Part shown: piece by piece, positions 34,401 to 40,109 of the stretch
Position numbering within the stretch: position 1 is the stretch's first letter
Layout: each line of letters starts with the position of its first letter
DNA from: Nonomuraea pusilla
Lineage (GTDB): Bacteria > Actinomycetota > Actinomycetes > Streptosporangiales > Streptosporangiaceae
DNA length: 64,000 nucleotides
Direction of reading: 5' to 3'
NCBI RefSeq assembly: GCF_900109355.1
Contig: NZ_FOBF01000009.1
Span: forward strand, 235,538 to 299,537
The notes under the pieces: model-generated
The model's database searches: none
What the model saw: only the letters and a program-made list of their open reading frames with translations
What the model was told of the DNA's origin: nothing
Position numbers and translations under genes: made by a program

Positions 34401-34634
34401 CGCAACGTGTGGTTCCGTCCGCTGCCCGGCGCGTCGGGGTCGGGCGGCGACCGGGTGCACATCGCGGGGGGTTACGGTGCGGGCCTGCTGTGGGGGCGCT
34501 ACATCGTCTTCAGCTACGCCACCTACGCCGACGGCCACACGCCGGGGGCGAAGGACAAGGCGCTGGCGAAGGTGAGCGGCGCCTTCCGGGACCAGGCCTC
34601 CGCGGTGCTGGAACACCGCGCCACCGCCGACTGA
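28488..34634 (+). CDS. Giant type II membrane protein: 1800-residue disordered repeat tail, membrane helix, Cys-pair outer domain
   Basis: 2048 residues, unknown family. The tail (1-1810) is Pro/Gly/Ala/Gln/Ser-rich and should be unstructured. Its blocks are: hexapeptide SREGTF/PHGETF units (about 70-135); three PLPRRKP motifs (about 225, 258, 292); Trp-containing WTGTPQ-Q units (about 555-740); five 21-residue units (1119-1223); Gly-rich units with SASISTG (about 1540-1710); and a PPPPPPP run before the membrane. The single helix is about 1812-1833 (ALLVTLGALALAGVATGGFF). The outer domain (about 1880-2045) has Cys1914 and Cys1931 and aligns throughout with the 387-residue neighbour. GC at third positions is high along the whole frame, so it is one real gene. 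Confidence 0.85.
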   Translation: MRGQEPGSEHDRWEADRSAAPATPPPSFGGRTADEPSDATRPAVPAHPGPTPGRADADPPYAPSAHGGHSLPEETSSRGETPSHEGAFSRAGTPSHGETSSREGTFSREGTFSREEAFPHGETFPHGEDTSPQGAVTPAHTSAATDSGTPSGDAHPATHNATSAEPTPSNPGREPTRSHPGREPVPSSQAGQSTDSEPATPSAAVHEAATPTAAVDEPAMDEPALPLPRRKPAAASSPGRPGTGSGAATPTAATDEPAPPLPRRKPAGAGATQGLPNQGDFSAFTSQEPAPPLPRRKPGSRAAEAAAAHASRPPGSQSPAFQEAGHTSRASAGLPALPGTQPWETPDDEPPYDWYADTDPLSATRPGTTAAPSPATPTRQPTTAGQTARTTQGAHPGHAAQFTGPGQATASTPAEHQAPPTWTAAEHQAPSPWTRTEDRAPSAWAPNEHQPPADRDAEHRPPARVTAENQPLPAAPAPSDGTRSTRPTAPHPPTAPWAPPSPTSPTTWPPTASQDQSPWTGSPAQPSPTGEQPQPWPGQAQRSAAPEHQQAPWPGSPQRGEASWAGSPHQDQAARPGTPTPQNQGQWAPGWAAPSEHHRSRGADTPPQHGQPQRSSTPQPEPPQPTGTPHPDPASWTGAPQPASWTGAPLQGHAQQPGAPLQGNGQQPWAPAQGQPEQTGASRQGQAAWTGTPQEQGQAAWTGTSQHDQAPWTGMPQDHGPSSWAGTPQHQEQPPQAHAPEHAPSPWAPAPEQGRPGHPGYLPAPLPPAPAPQPAPRSATDPAAPGAPFWEPPATFTAAAAGMPVWPAPVSDPHAMPPWPAATGELVAEPDGDDPHSPPHPTAPPPHTAEPSPYGEAHQGASQRPVQGGAHPGAPHAAPASSHAGERLGAPQPWDESSPYGDGRPQQGSWQPGPATPGTGPDSDPWPAHVQRPAPPTAPAPRAAGTPPQGVPRPAVPLQQDAAYAPESTWLSAPTDPQVTRPASAGQTAPRPRPAGDDVSHTLPSSMPPGMPAPAYGNAAHPGATPRATETGPTGPAASPAHPQTGHAPADRESSPARDRASRAGDGTHNSGRTGSGHSDPDVLDATDPTTGWRPPTAGGAHQGPGVEIRMLSAEANQGRLRMPEADEGRTGGRAHTGKGQPFPPETHGERSGGQAQTGEAWPSTPDTDHGHAGGSTQTDEAWPFTPETEYEHADGPPRTSDAWPFTPDTDHEHAGGPPRTGEAQRAATGADMGATPFTGLSEGQTSPAESVPGPAAASGPGGTPGESEMSAAEAAKASRPVSLRAGKTSQAGHFFDPQAKDNAPRTPRPPEPGDVPVWPPIAPQLPKHPGPGDDPQTPHSPGDVLAQEPGLHGAERPHVGSDHPGSGAHDHNPHGPQLGGPAAPDARGSAGTTKHDADTADANARAASGPTPQPGAATGAGANAGAGASGLVGHRIDGPGAANQPRDADQPRDADRPRDPAGHPADAMKRPADGPSAMTAGAGTGTAAAGAAAGTGADGSGRGAAPGGTGSGRAASAADFDGAGASVGDGVGHGAGGGPRIPAGTDDGTGIRTGDSAGRGTAGNAANDAAGSAGDGTGISTGNDAGKDTAGGAGDSASISTGSAAAGGAGDSASISTGSGATGGAGGGTGGGTGDGAGGAGGAGGAGGAGGGSGGGSGGGAGGVGGRAGAGSGGPAGSPVGGPVGGPVGSPASSPVGSPDGDRAGGGGEVGRLDQGGDDVSDRRPAPPRMVEDPNPTMHRLPDLPFGSDGWSRRSDHPTPPAGSPAYQGGPGAQGGPGGQVVSPAFSPDGYRQPPFQTPPPPPPPQGRSKRALLVTLGALALAGVATGGFFAYRNMSAPSATTAAPQPTDGTPTAEPTDAASGAPTDAPGASKLNSEETDPARMALSEAFPKKKVQAAGMTFTRVKTDTETRCEKAATGAFAGALREQKCDRVLRATYVDGKRRFAVTTGIAVLPSKEAAEAADGAKDLGRNVWFRPLPGASGSGGDRVHIAGGYGAGLLWGRYIVFSYATYADGHTPGAKDKALAKVSGAFRDQASAVLEHRATAD
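28700..28890 (+). repeat. 18-bp tandem repeats in the giant gene
   Basis: Units such as CGTGAGGGGACGTTCTCG repeat in frame and give hexapeptides SREGTF, SREEAF, PHGETF. Adjacent units near 28795-28850 are nearly identical, pointing to recent slippage. Confidence 0.85.
31842..32156 (+). repeat. Five tandem 63-bp units in the giant gene
   Basis: Five in-frame units of 21 codons. Units 3-5 begin AWP, carry T-P-D/E-T at positions 5-8, an H/E-H pair, GG or DG at 14-15 and end in T-x-E/D; units 1 and 2 are diverged (G-x-x-x-P start). Acidic and His-rich, unlike the basic blocks elsewhere in the tail. Confidence 0.85.
33190..33620 (+). repeat. Gly/Ala/Ser-rich repeat block in the giant gene
   Basis: 48-bp units giving AGDSASISTGSAAAGG-type 16-mers pass into short GGAGGAGG and GSPVGGPVGG runs of 9-15 bp period. 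It is the low-complexity block closest to the membrane helix. Confidence 0.8.
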
Positions 34635-34882
34635 CCCACGCCACGCGGCGGCCCACCCCGAGCGGCACCTCCGGAGTCACCCCGCCACCACCCCAGGCGG
34701 CGCCTCCGAAGCCAGCCGCCACCGGCAACCGGACCCCGCCCGAGCACGCCCCCGGGGGCAGCCCGCCACCGCGGCCGCCCCACCCGGGCGGCACCTCCGG
34801 ACTCAGCCCACCACCGGCAACCGGACCCCGCCCAAGCGCGCCTCCGAGGGCAGCCTGCCACCGGCCCCACGCCGCACGCCGC
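34635..34882. repeat. Degenerate direct repeats downstream of the giant gene
   Basis: Two imperfect copies of a roughly 58-bp segment starting CCACCGGCAACCGGACCCCG lie at 34719 and 34811, and GCGGCACCTCCGGA occurs at 34662 and 34788. No open gene is supported. With the gene relic that follows, it looks like debris of an earlier duplication. Confidence 0.65.
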
Positions 34883-34929
34883 GGGATCAGGCCTCTGCCG
34901 TGCTCGAACCCCGTGCCACCGACGGCTGG
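34883..34929 (+). pseudogene. Relic of the giant gene's 3' end
   Basis: 38 of 47 bases match 34588-34634, the last codons of the giant gene (reading RDQASAVLEPRATDG against RDQASAVLEHRATAD), 295 bp further on, but the stop codon is lost. The relic lies antisense inside the truA 3' end and supplies its last 14 codons and stop. Confidence 0.75.
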
Positions 34930-35867
34930 TGCTGCGCCGGCGCCGCCGCCTGCGGGCCGGCCCCCGGTCCGGCCGAGGTCGCCGAGGGCGTCGAGGGCGC
35001 CGAGGGCGTCGAGGGCGCCGAGGGCAGGGTGCGCACCCGGCGTGTCGCCTCGGCGCGTGCGGCGAGTTCCTCCGCGGGCGGGTAGGCGACCGCCTCCAGG
35101 CACAGCCCGTGCGCGGGCGCGACGTGCACCCCGGAGTCGCGTACGGCCCGCGTCAGCACCTGCCCCGGCCATTCGACGGGCCGCCGCCCGTCGCCGACGG
35201 CGAGCAGCGACCCGACGAGGGCGCGCACCATGGAGTGGCAGAACGCGTCGGCCACGACGGTGGCCACGACGACGCCGTCGGCCTGCCGTTCCCACTCGAG
35301 CCGCTGGAGTTCCCTGATGGTGGTGGCGCCGTCGCGCTTCTTGCAGAACGCGGCGAAGTCGTGCTCGCCGAGCAGCCGCGCGGAGGCGGCGTTCAGCGCG
35401 GCGACGTCGAGCGGGCGATTGTGCCAGAGCACCTCGCGGCGCCGCAGCGGGTCGCCGCCGCCGGGCCCGTCGGCCACCCGGTACGCGTACCGGCGGGACA
35501 GCGCCGAGAAACGGGCGTCGAAGCCCTCAGGAGCCACGCTGACGCGATGAACCCGCACATCGAGGGGTAGGACACCTCCCAGCCTCCTGACGAGCGCAGC
35601 GAGCCGCTCGTCCACGTCCTGCGGCGGGCGGTTGCCGTCGAGCTCGGCGAGGGAGCCGTCGGGGACGTCCACGTGGGCGACCTGCCCGCGCGCGTGCACG
35701 CCGGCGTCGGTGCGTCCGGCCACGGTCAGCTCGGCGGGCCCGCCGAGGCGCAGGATCCTGCCGATCGCCTGCTCGATCTCGCCCTGGACGGTACGGCGCG
35801 CGGGCTGCCTCGCCCATCCGGAGAAGTCGGTGCCGTCGTACGCGAGGTCGAGACGGAGCCGTACCAT
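34887..35867 (-). CDS. truA: tRNA pseudouridine(38-40) synthase TruA
   Basis: 326 residues. Catalytic Asp54 is in VAGRTDAGVHARGQV; RRYAYRV, HDFAAFCKKRDG and FCHSMVRALVGSLL follow as in the family. The ATG at 35867 is chosen: AGGAGG ends 6 nt before it, while the GTG at 35873 touches that motif. The enzyme proper ends near YPPAEEL; the last about 55 residues are a Ser/Thr/Pro/Ala tail with a SAPSTP repeat and a terminal QPSVARGSSTAEA that comes from the antisense of a paralogue relic. Follows rplQ as in other actinobacteria. Confidence 0.96.
   Translation of the reverse strand: MVRLRLDLAYDGTDFSGWARQPARRTVQGEIEQAIGRILRLGGPAELTVAGRTDAGVHARGQVAHVDVPDGSLAELDGNRPPQDVDERLAALVRRLGGVLPLDVRVHRVSVAPEGFDARFSALSRRYAYRVADGPGGGDPLRRREVLWHNRPLDVAALNAASARLLGEHDFAAFCKKRDGATTIRELQRLEWERQADGVVVATVVADAFCHSMVRALVGSLLAVGDGRRPVEWPGQVLTRAVRDSGVHVAPAHGLCLEAVAYPPAEELAARAEATRRVRTLPSAPSTPSAPSTPSATSAGPGAGPQAAAPAQHQPSVARGSSTAEA
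34984..35026 (-). repeat. 18-bp repeats in the truA tail
   Basis: About two and a half copies of an 18-bp unit built from GCGTCGAGGGCGCCGAGG code for SAPSTP hexapeptides in the non-catalytic C-terminus of TruA. Confidence 0.8.
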
Positions 35868-35886
35868 GATCACCCTCCTGATACCG

Positions 35887-35926
35887 GAACGGGCCCGGAC
35901 CCCCGTGAGGGGGGCCGGGCCCGTTC
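35887..35926 (-). terminator. Hairpin between rplQ and truA
   Basis: GAACGGGCCCGG and CCGGGCCCGTTC pair around an inner CCCCC-GTGA-GGGGG, an 18-bp stem with one bulge. It lies about 45 nt after rplQ and just before the truA ribosome binding site. There is no T-tract; it may attenuate or stabilise. Confidence 0.65.
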
Positions 35927-35932
35927 ACCTGG

Positions 35933-35977
35933 CCTGAGAAACCAGGACCTGAGGAATCAGGGCCTGAGGAATCAGGC
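35933..35977 (-). repeat. Three 15-bp repeats over the rplQ stop
   Basis: CCTGAGGAATCAGGG and CCTGAGGAATCAGGC are adjacent 15-bp copies, with a diverged third copy before them. The last overlaps the rplQ stop codon, so the minus strand has TGA in each copy. Each unit is itself a small inverted repeat (CCTGA...TCAGG). Confidence 0.75.
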
Positions 35978-36493
35978 CTCGTCCTTCTTTGCCTCAGCCT
36001 CGGCGGCCGGGGCCTCCTCGGCGGGAGCCTCGGCCTTGGCCTCCTCGGCCTCGGCGGGGGTCTCCTCGACCTTGGGCTCCTCGGCGGGCGCCGGAGCGGC
36101 GGCCGGGGCCTGCGTACGAGTCGTCACCGCGTTCAGGGGCTCCGTCACCAGCTCGATGACCGCCATGGGGGCGTTGTCGCCCTTACGCGGACCGACCTTG
36201 GTGATGCGGGTGTAGCCACCGGGACGCTCGGCGAAGGTCGTCGCGATCTCGGTGAACAGGTGGTGGACGACGCCCTTGTCCCTGACGACGGTCAGAACCT
36301 GGCGACGGTTGTGGATGTCGCCCTTCTTGGCCTTCGTGATCAGGCGCTCCGCCAGCGGGCGCAGGCGCTTGGCCTTGGCAACCGTGGTGCGGATCTTGCC
36401 GTGGCGGAACAGATCGGTGGCGAGGTTCGCCAGGATCAGCCGCTCGTGCGCCGGGCTGCCGCCAAGACGTGCACCCTTGGTGGGCTTGGGCAT
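35972..36493 (-). CDS. rplQ: 50S ribosomal protein L17
   Basis: 173 residues. The core (MPKPTKGARLGGSPAHERLILANLATDLF to about 118) is standard; the last about 50 residues are an Ala/Glu/Pro/Lys low-complexity tail that actinobacterial L17 often carries. Last gene of the alpha operon, after rpoA. Confidence 0.98.
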   Translation of the reverse strand: MPKPTKGARLGGSPAHERLILANLATDLFRHGKIRTTVAKAKRLRPLAERLITKAKKGDIHNRRQVLTVVRDKGVVHHLFTEIATTFAERPGGYTRITKVGPRKGDNAPMAVIELVTEPLNAVTTRTQAPAAAPAPAEEPKVEETPAEAEEAKAEAPAEEAPAAEAEAKKDEA

Positions 36494-36615
36494 TTCATTC
36501 TCCTTGGAGTTAACCCGCCCCGGCCGTACCAGGTACCGGAGTCGGGCCGCGGGAACCGCCGCGCGGTTCCCGCGTCATGTGAACACGTCCCGGGGGCCGC
36601 GCGGCCCCCGGAGGA

Positions 36616-37632
36616 CTAGTACTGCTCGGTCTCGACGTACGCGCTGTCGTCGTCGTCGTAGCCGCCGCCGGCCACCGCGCTCGGGTCGAACCCGGGCGGG
36701 GAGTCCTTGAGCGCCAGCGACATCTCGTGCAGCTTCTGCTTGACCTCTTCGATCGACTTGGCGCCGAAGTTGCGGATGTCGAGGAGGTCCTGCTCGCTGC
36801 GGGCGACGAGCTCACCCACGGTGTGGATGCCCTCGCGCTTGAGGCAGTTGTAGGAGCGGACGGTGAGGTTGAGCTCCTCGATCGGCAGCGCCAGGTCGGC
36901 GGCCAGGGCGGCGTCGGTCGGCGACGGGCCGATGTCGATGCCCTCGGCCTCGACGTTGAGCTCGCGGGCCAGGCCGAACAGCTCGACGAGGGTCTTGCCC
37001 GCGGAGGCCACCGCGTCGCGGGGCTTCATCGCCGGCTTGGTCTCGACGTCGAGGATGAGACGGTCGAAGTCGGTGCGCTGCTCGACTCGGGTCGCCTCGA
37101 CCTTGTACGTGACCTTGAGCACCGGGGAGTAGATGGAGTCGATCGGGATACGGCCGATCTCCTGGCCCGGCTGCTTGTTCTGGGCGGCGGAGACGTAGCC
37201 GCGACCGCGCTCGACGGTGAGCTCCATCTCCAGCTTCGCCTTGCTGTTGAGCGTGGCGATGCGCAGCTCGGGGTTGTGCACCTCGACACCGGCGGGCGGC
37301 GCGATGTCGGCGGCGGTGACCTCGCCCGGGCCCTGCTTGCGCAGGTACATCACGACGGGCTCGTCGTGCTCGGACGAGACGACGAGCTCCTTGAGGTTCA
37401 GGATGATGTCGGTGACGTCTTCCTTGACCCCGGGAACGGTCGAGAACTCGTGCAGCACACCCTCGATGCGGATGCTCGTCACGGCCGCGCCCGGGATGGA
37501 CGACAGCAGCGTGCGGCGCAGCGAGTTGCCGATGGTGTAGCCGAAGCCCGGCTCCAGCGGCTCGATGACGAAGCGGGACCGGGTCTCGTCGATCGACTCT
37601 TCGAGAAGAGTCGGACGCTGAGCGATCAGCAT
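36616..37632 (-). CDS. rpoA: DNA-directed RNA polymerase alpha subunit
   Basis: 338 residues. N-terminal assembly domain (residues 1-230, with FGYTIGNSLRRTLLSSIPG) and C-terminal promoter-contact domain (about 250-310, with LNLTVRSYNCLKREGIHTVGEL and RNFGAKSIEEVKQKL). Acidic tail DDDDSAYVETEQY. Stands between rpsD and rplQ as in nearly all bacteria; a perfect palindrome lies upstream. Confidence 0.99.
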   Translation of the reverse strand: MLIAQRPTLLEESIDETRSRFVIEPLEPGFGYTIGNSLRRTLLSSIPGAAVTSIRIEGVLHEFSTVPGVKEDVTDIILNLKELVVSSEHDEPVVMYLRKQGPGEVTAADIAPPAGVEVHNPELRIATLNSKAKLEMELTVERGRGYVSAAQNKQPGQEIGRIPIDSIYSPVLKVTYKVEATRVEQRTDFDRLILDVETKPAMKPRDAVASAGKTLVELFGLARELNVEAEGIDIGPSPTDAALAADLALPIEELNLTVRSYNCLKREGIHTVGELVARSEQDLLDIRNFGAKSIEEVKQKLHEMSLALKDSPPGFDPSAVAGGGYDDDDSAYVETEQY

Positions 37633-37692
37633 GAGTGGGATCTCCCCTGTTTCGTGTGGCGCCCGCTATATGACGCCACCCCGATAGACAGC

Positions 37693-37726
37693 TTAGTTCG
37701 GGTACGGCATGCCGTACCCGAACTAA
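37693..37726 (-). terminator. 34-bp perfect palindrome between rpsD and rpoA
   Basis: TTAGTTCGGGTACGGCA and its exact reverse complement abut with no spacer; the RNA would form a stem of about 15 bp with a 4-nt loop and AA/UU ends. It sits 15 nt after rpsD and 60 nt before rpoA. It could lower readthrough, protect mRNA ends or bind a protein dimer as DNA. Confidence 0.7.
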
Positions 37727-37741
37727 ACGAGCGGCGAGTGA

Positions 37742-38368
37742 CTACTTCGAGTAGTACTCGACGATGAGCTGCTCCTGGACCTGCGTGTCGATCTGCTGAC
37801 GGACCGGCAGCTGGTGGATCAGGACGCGGAGCTTGTCCGGCACGACGCCGAGCCAGGCCGGGACCTGACGCTCACCGGCGGTGGCGCGGGCGACCTCGTA
37901 CGGCATGAGGCTGCGCTTGTTCTCGCGGACCTCGATGATGTCGTGCTCGCGCACGCGGTACGACGGGATGTCGACCTTCTTGCCGTTCACCAGGATGTGG
38001 CCGTGACGGACCTGCTGGCGGGCGGCGTCGCGCGACTGGGCGAAACCGGCGCGGTAGACCACGTTGTCGAGGCGGCTCTCCAGGATCTGGAGCAGCACCT
38101 CACCGGTCTTGCCGGTCTTGCGGGAGGCTTCCTCGTAGTAGTTGTGGAACTGCTTCTCGAGGACGCCGTAGATGCGGCGGGTCTTCTGCTTCTCGCGAAG
38201 CTGAAGCTGGTACTCGGACTCCTTGGGGCGTCCGCGGCCGTGCTCACCCGGCGGGTAAGGACGGATCTCGATGGGGCACTTGGCGGACTCGCACTTGCTG
38301 CCCTTGAGGAAGAGCTTGGTCTTCTCGCGACGGCAGAGCTTGCAGTCCGCGCCCGTGTAACGAGCCAT
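37742..38368 (-). CDS. rpsD: 30S ribosomal protein S4
   Basis: 208-residue primary 16S rRNA binder, also a transcription antiterminator in enterics. Cys 9, 12, 26 and 31 (GADCKLC, KCESAKC) make the zinc-binding form. S4 domain around RLDNVVYRAGFAQSRDAARQQVRHGHILVNG. Confidence 0.98.
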   Translation of the reverse strand: MARYTGADCKLCRREKTKLFLKGSKCESAKCPIEIRPYPPGEHGRGRPKESEYQLQLREKQKTRRIYGVLEKQFHNYYEEASRKTGKTGEVLLQILESRLDNVVYRAGFAQSRDAARQQVRHGHILVNGKKVDIPSYRVREHDIIEVRENKRSLMPYEVARATAGERQVPAWLGVVPDKLRVLIHQLPVRQQIDTQVQEQLIVEYYSK

Positions 38369-38388
38369 TTCTCAATCTCTCCTGGAAT

Positions 38389-38793
38389 TCAGACGCGGCG
38401 GCGCTTCGGCGGACGGCAGCCGTTGTGCGGAACCGGGGTGACGTCCTGGATCGAGCCCACTTCGAGGCCGGTGGCCTGAAGGGAGCGGATCGCGGTCTCG
38501 CGGCCCGAACCCGGACCCTTGACGAAGACGTCGACCTTCCGCATGCCGTGCTCCATGGCGCGGCGGGCGGCGTTCTCGGCGGCCATCTGAGCGGCGAACG
38601 GGGTGGACTTACGGGAGCCCTTGAAGCCCACGTGGCCCGCGCTGGCCCAGGAGATCACGTTCCCGTTCGGGTCGGTGATCGAGACGATGGTGTTGTTGAA
38701 CGTGCTCTTGATGTGGGCGTGCCCGTGAGCGACGTTCTTCTTTTCCTTGCGGCGCACCTTCTTCGGCGCACCCTGGCGGCTCTTAGGAGGCAT
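38389..38793 (-). CDS. rpsK: 30S ribosomal protein S11
   Basis: 134 residues; platform protein near the mRNA exit. Contains AHIKSTFNNTIVSITDPNGN, GSRKSTPFAAQMAAE and the C-terminal DVTPVPHNGCRPPKRRRV that is nearly invariant. 20 bp before rpsD. Confidence 0.99.
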   Translation of the reverse strand: MPPKSRQGAPKKVRRKEKKNVAHGHAHIKSTFNNTIVSITDPNGNVISWASAGHVGFKGSRKSTPFAAQMAAENAARRAMEHGMRKVDVFVKGPGSGRETAIRSLQATGLEVGSIQDVTPVPHNGCRPPKRRRV

Positions 38794-38838
38794 TGCTTGC
38801 CTTCACTCCTGAGGTGTTCGGTCCTGCGGCTGCGCGGA

Positions 38839-39219
38839 CTACTTCTTACCGGGCTTCTTCTTGCCGGCGACGGTCTTCTTCTTGCCCTTGCGGGTGCGCG
38901 CGTTGGTCTGCGTGCGCTGACCGTGGACCGGGAGGCCCTTACGGTGCCGGATGCCCTGGTAGCAACCAATTTCGATCTTGCGACGGATGTCGGCCTGGAC
39001 CTCGCGGCGCAGGTCACCCTCGATCTTGAAGTTCGCCTCGATGTAGTCACGCATCGGGACGAGCTCGTTGTCGGTGAGCTGGTGCACCCGCATGTCGCCG
39101 CTCACACCGGTCGCCTGGAGAATCTCCTGGGCGCGGGTGCGGCCGATGCCGTAGATGTAGGTGAGAGCGATCTCCAGCCGCTTCTCGCGGGGGAGGTCGA
39201 CGCCAACCAGGCGAGCCAT
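38839..39219 (-). CDS. rpsM: 30S ribosomal protein S13
   Basis: 126 residues from the ATG at 39219 (MARLVGVDLPREKRLEIALTYIYGIG), with GLPVHGQRTQTNARTRKG and a Lys-rich tail reaching the P site. AAGGAG lies 11 nt upstream. The open frame to 39276 adds residues not found in S13. Confidence 0.99.
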   Translation of the reverse strand: MARLVGVDLPREKRLEIALTYIYGIGRTRAQEILQATGVSGDMRVHQLTDNELVPMRDYIEANFKIEGDLRREVQADIRRKIEIGCYQGIRHRKGLPVHGQRTQTNARTRKGKKKTVAGKKKPGKK

Positions 39220-39428
39220 GGTCGGGCATTCTCCTTCGTTGTGGCGGAGGTCTTGCGCGTCACCACCCCTCCCCATGCCCGGGGTGAGGGCCCCGGCCTC
39301 CGACCGGGGGTCTCCTGAACGGTTCGGTCGCCCGCCTGCTCAGGTGTGACACGCGATTACTGAATCAGGCTCCTCATGCGTCGAGCCCGCTCCCTGGACG
39401 GGGCGGACTCGGAGAAGCCTTGCGGCGA

Positions 39429-39542
39429 CTAGCCCTGACGCTGCTTGTGGCGCAGGTTGTCGCAGATCACCATGACGCGACCGTGCCGGCGGATCACCTT
39501 GCACTTGTCGCAGATCTTCTTGACGCTCGGCTTTACCTTCAT
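39429..39542 (-). CDS. rpmJ: 50S ribosomal protein L36
   Basis: 37 residues: starts MKVKPSVKKICDKCKVIRRH and ends LRHKQRQG. The zinc ligands C11, C14, C27 and H32 are all present (zinc-containing form). ATG at 39542, TAG at 39429. Lies between infA and rpsM as in most bacteria; 24 bp after infA. Confidence 0.98.
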   Translation of the reverse strand: MKVKPSVKKICDKCKVIRRHGRVMVICDNLRHKQRQG

Positions 39543-39566
39543 TGTCCTTCGTGTTCCTCAGACGTC

Positions 39567-39788
39567 TTACTTGTATCGGTAGACGATCCGCCCACGACTC
39601 AGGTCGTAGGGGCTCAGTTCCACGACTACCCTGTCGTCCGGCAGGATCCGGATGTAGTGCATCCGCATCCGTCCGCTGATGTGGGCCAGGACCTTATGGC
39701 CGTTATCGAGCTGCACCCTGAACATGGCGTTCGGGAGCGACTCAATCACAGTGCCCTCGATCTCGATGGCGCCGTCTTTCTTGGCCAA
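39567..39788 (-). CDS. infA: Translation initiation factor IF-1
   Basis: 73 residues, the standard length, from a TTG at 39788: (M)AKKDGAIEIEGTVIESLPNAMFRV, OB fold, ending YRYK. The TTG replaces the usual ATG and has only GAGGG 3-4 nt upstream, a weak start for a gene that must be highly expressed. The frame continues to a GTG at 39833 (15 more residues), but that extension is not found in IF-1. Heads infA-rpmJ-rpsM-rpsK-rpsD-rpoA-rplQ. Confidence 0.96.
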   Translation of the reverse strand: MAKKDGAIEIEGTVIESLPNAMFRVQLDNGHKVLAHISGRMRMHYIRILPDDRVVVELSPYDLSRGRIVYRYK

Positions 39789-40097
39789 AATCCCTCGCGT
39801 TTCACTGATCGATCGTCTGAGGCTCCGGTTCACTAAGCAGCCGCGACCTCACGCTTCGGAGAGAGCGGCGACCGGCAAGGGCCACCGACGCGTGATAGTC
39901 ATAGTGAGCCGACTAAGGAGTGTACGACACCTGAGCCAAAAACGCGAAACGCGTGCCAGGTGTCCTGACACAACCATGTCGAGTGTACCCCACCGCATTC
40001 GGCACAATGCCCGCTCCTCCTTGAGAAGGAGCGGCCAGGCGTCTGCTCCCGGCCCCGGTTCAGCCGCCGGGACGAGGAGAACCGCCCTCCACGTCCC
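39789..40097. other. Intergenic region upstream of infA
   Basis: About 310 bp between divergent infA and a hydrolase gene. It must carry the infA promoter; two TACACT hexamers on the minus strand (39924-39919 and 39987-39982) are -10 candidates but neither has a good -35 at 17 bp. CCGCTCCT / AGGAGCGG form an 8-bp hairpin at 40011-40034. Confidence 0.5.
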
Positions 40098-40103
40098 TAG
40101 GTT
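40098..40103 (+). promoter_or_regulatory. -10 element of the hydrolase gene (leaderless type)
   Basis: TAGGTT ends 6 nt before the GTG at 40110; no ribosome binding site lies between. Confidence 0.45.
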
Positions 40104-40109
40104 CGAACC

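Noticed and set aside
40011..40034. Hairpin upstream of infA as a terminator
   Set aside because: It lies between two divergent genes, so there is no upstream transcript to end; left as an unassigned feature of the region.
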